Origin: an uncultured Nitrosomonadales bacterium
GTDB lineage: Bacteria; Pseudomonadota; Gammaproteobacteria; Burkholderiales; Gallionellaceae
DNA: 5,833 bases
Direction: 5' to 3'
NCBI GenBank assembly: GCA_903934275.1
Contig: CAIZNF010000014.1
Location: 1-5,833, forward strand
In this document: piece after piece, positions 5,565 to 5,833 of the stretch
How positions within the stretch are numbered: the stretch's first letter is position 1
How the letters are laid out: the number at the start of each line of letters is the position of its first letter
The notes under the pieces: generated by a model
The model's database searches: none
What the model saw: the letters and a program-made list of their open reading frames with translations, nothing else
Told to the model about the DNA's origin: nothing
Program-made: the position numbers and the translations under genes

Positions 5565-5833
5565 ATGGAAGTACTAGCTTCGTCCCTGCTAAATGGTTTG
5601 ACCTACGGATTCCTGCTATTCATGTTGGCTTCCGGGCTGACTCTCATCTTTAGCTTGATGGGTATCATGAATTTCGCACATGCGAGTATTTATATGCTTG
5701 GTGCCTATGTCGGCTATGCACTAGAGAAGCACTTGGGATTTTGGGTTGGAGCACTTGTCGCGCCAGCGCTTGTTGGGATATTGGGCTGCGCATTAGAGCG
5801 TTGGTTTTTGCGCGCGCTGCATGCGCGCGGTCA
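5565..5833 (+). CDS. livH: LivH-family ABC transporter permease, N-terminal part, cut by the window edge
   Basis: The first 89 codons encode an inner-membrane permease subunit of the branched-chain amino-acid transporter family (BPD_transp_2). The protein starts with MEVLASSLLNGLTYGFLLFM, a typical LivH opening, followed by the signature MNFAHASIYMLGAY at 35-48 and a third hydrophobic stretch at about 57-77. Three membrane segments are visible of the roughly eight expected, and the frame stays open to the window end. The ATG at 5565 has only a weak GCGAG-like ribosome binding site, consistent with translation helped by the upstream gene, which ends 39 bp before. The symbol is a family-level name: substrate specificity is set by the binding protein and is unknown. 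Genes for a LivM permease and the LivG and LivF ATPases are expected downstream. Confidence 0.92.
   Translation, partial: MEVLASSLLNGLTYGFLLFMLASGLTLIFSLMGIMNFAHASIYMLGAYVGYALEKHLGFWVGALVAPALVGILGCALERWFLRALHARG

Noticed and set aside
1..5833. CRISPR array, insertion sequence, tRNA or rRNA gene
   Set aside because: No regularly spaced repeats, no transposase-like frame with terminal inverted repeats, and no cloverleaf or rRNA-like sequence was seen.

Overview
The window looks like a chromosomal piece of a Gram-negative proteobacterium, most likely a betaproteobacterium of the order Burkholderiales. The reasons are an outer-membrane TonB-dependent receptor, a periplasmic substrate-binding protein of the long Burkholderiales branched-chain amino-acid (Liv/HAAT) type, and moderate GC in the genes around an AT-rich intergenic region. 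The taxonomic call is inference from protein style, not from a marker gene.

Layout. Two transcription units diverge from an AT-rich control region at 3914-4256. Leftward (minus strand) come a TonB-dependent receptor (3913-1529), a 168-bp gap with two tandem hairpins, an ornithine cyclodeaminase (ocd, 1360-314) and, 24 bp further, the start of an M20-family amidohydrolase (289 to the window edge). The amidohydrolase opens with TTG, is cut by the window edge, and is easy to miss because unrelated frames are open across it. Rightward (plus strand) come a periplasmic binding protein (4257-5525) and, 39 bp later, the first 89 codons of a LivH-family permease (5565 to the edge). Further ABC transporter genes presumably follow outside the window.

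How the genes may work together. The receptor could bring a solute across the outer membrane, the binding protein and Liv-type ABC transporter across the inner membrane. The M20 enzyme could hydrolyse an amide bond, and ocd would convert freed L-ornithine to L-proline and ammonia. This suggests an uptake-and-degradation locus for ornithine or an N-acylated/conjugated ornithine. The ocd assignment is strong because its catalytic residues fall at the same positions as in the Pseudomonas putida enzyme. The shared pathway is a hypothesis from gene neighbourhood only.

Control signals. The divergent region has a good sigma70-type promoter for each direction, a cluster of TTCCG/CGGAA half-sites including a 17-bp palindrome, and a second dyad just upstream of the rightward -35 box. 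The rightward mRNA leader can form two mutually exclusive hairpins, one of which would pair with the ribosome binding site. No regulator gene, RNA gene, insertion sequence or CRISPR array is visible.
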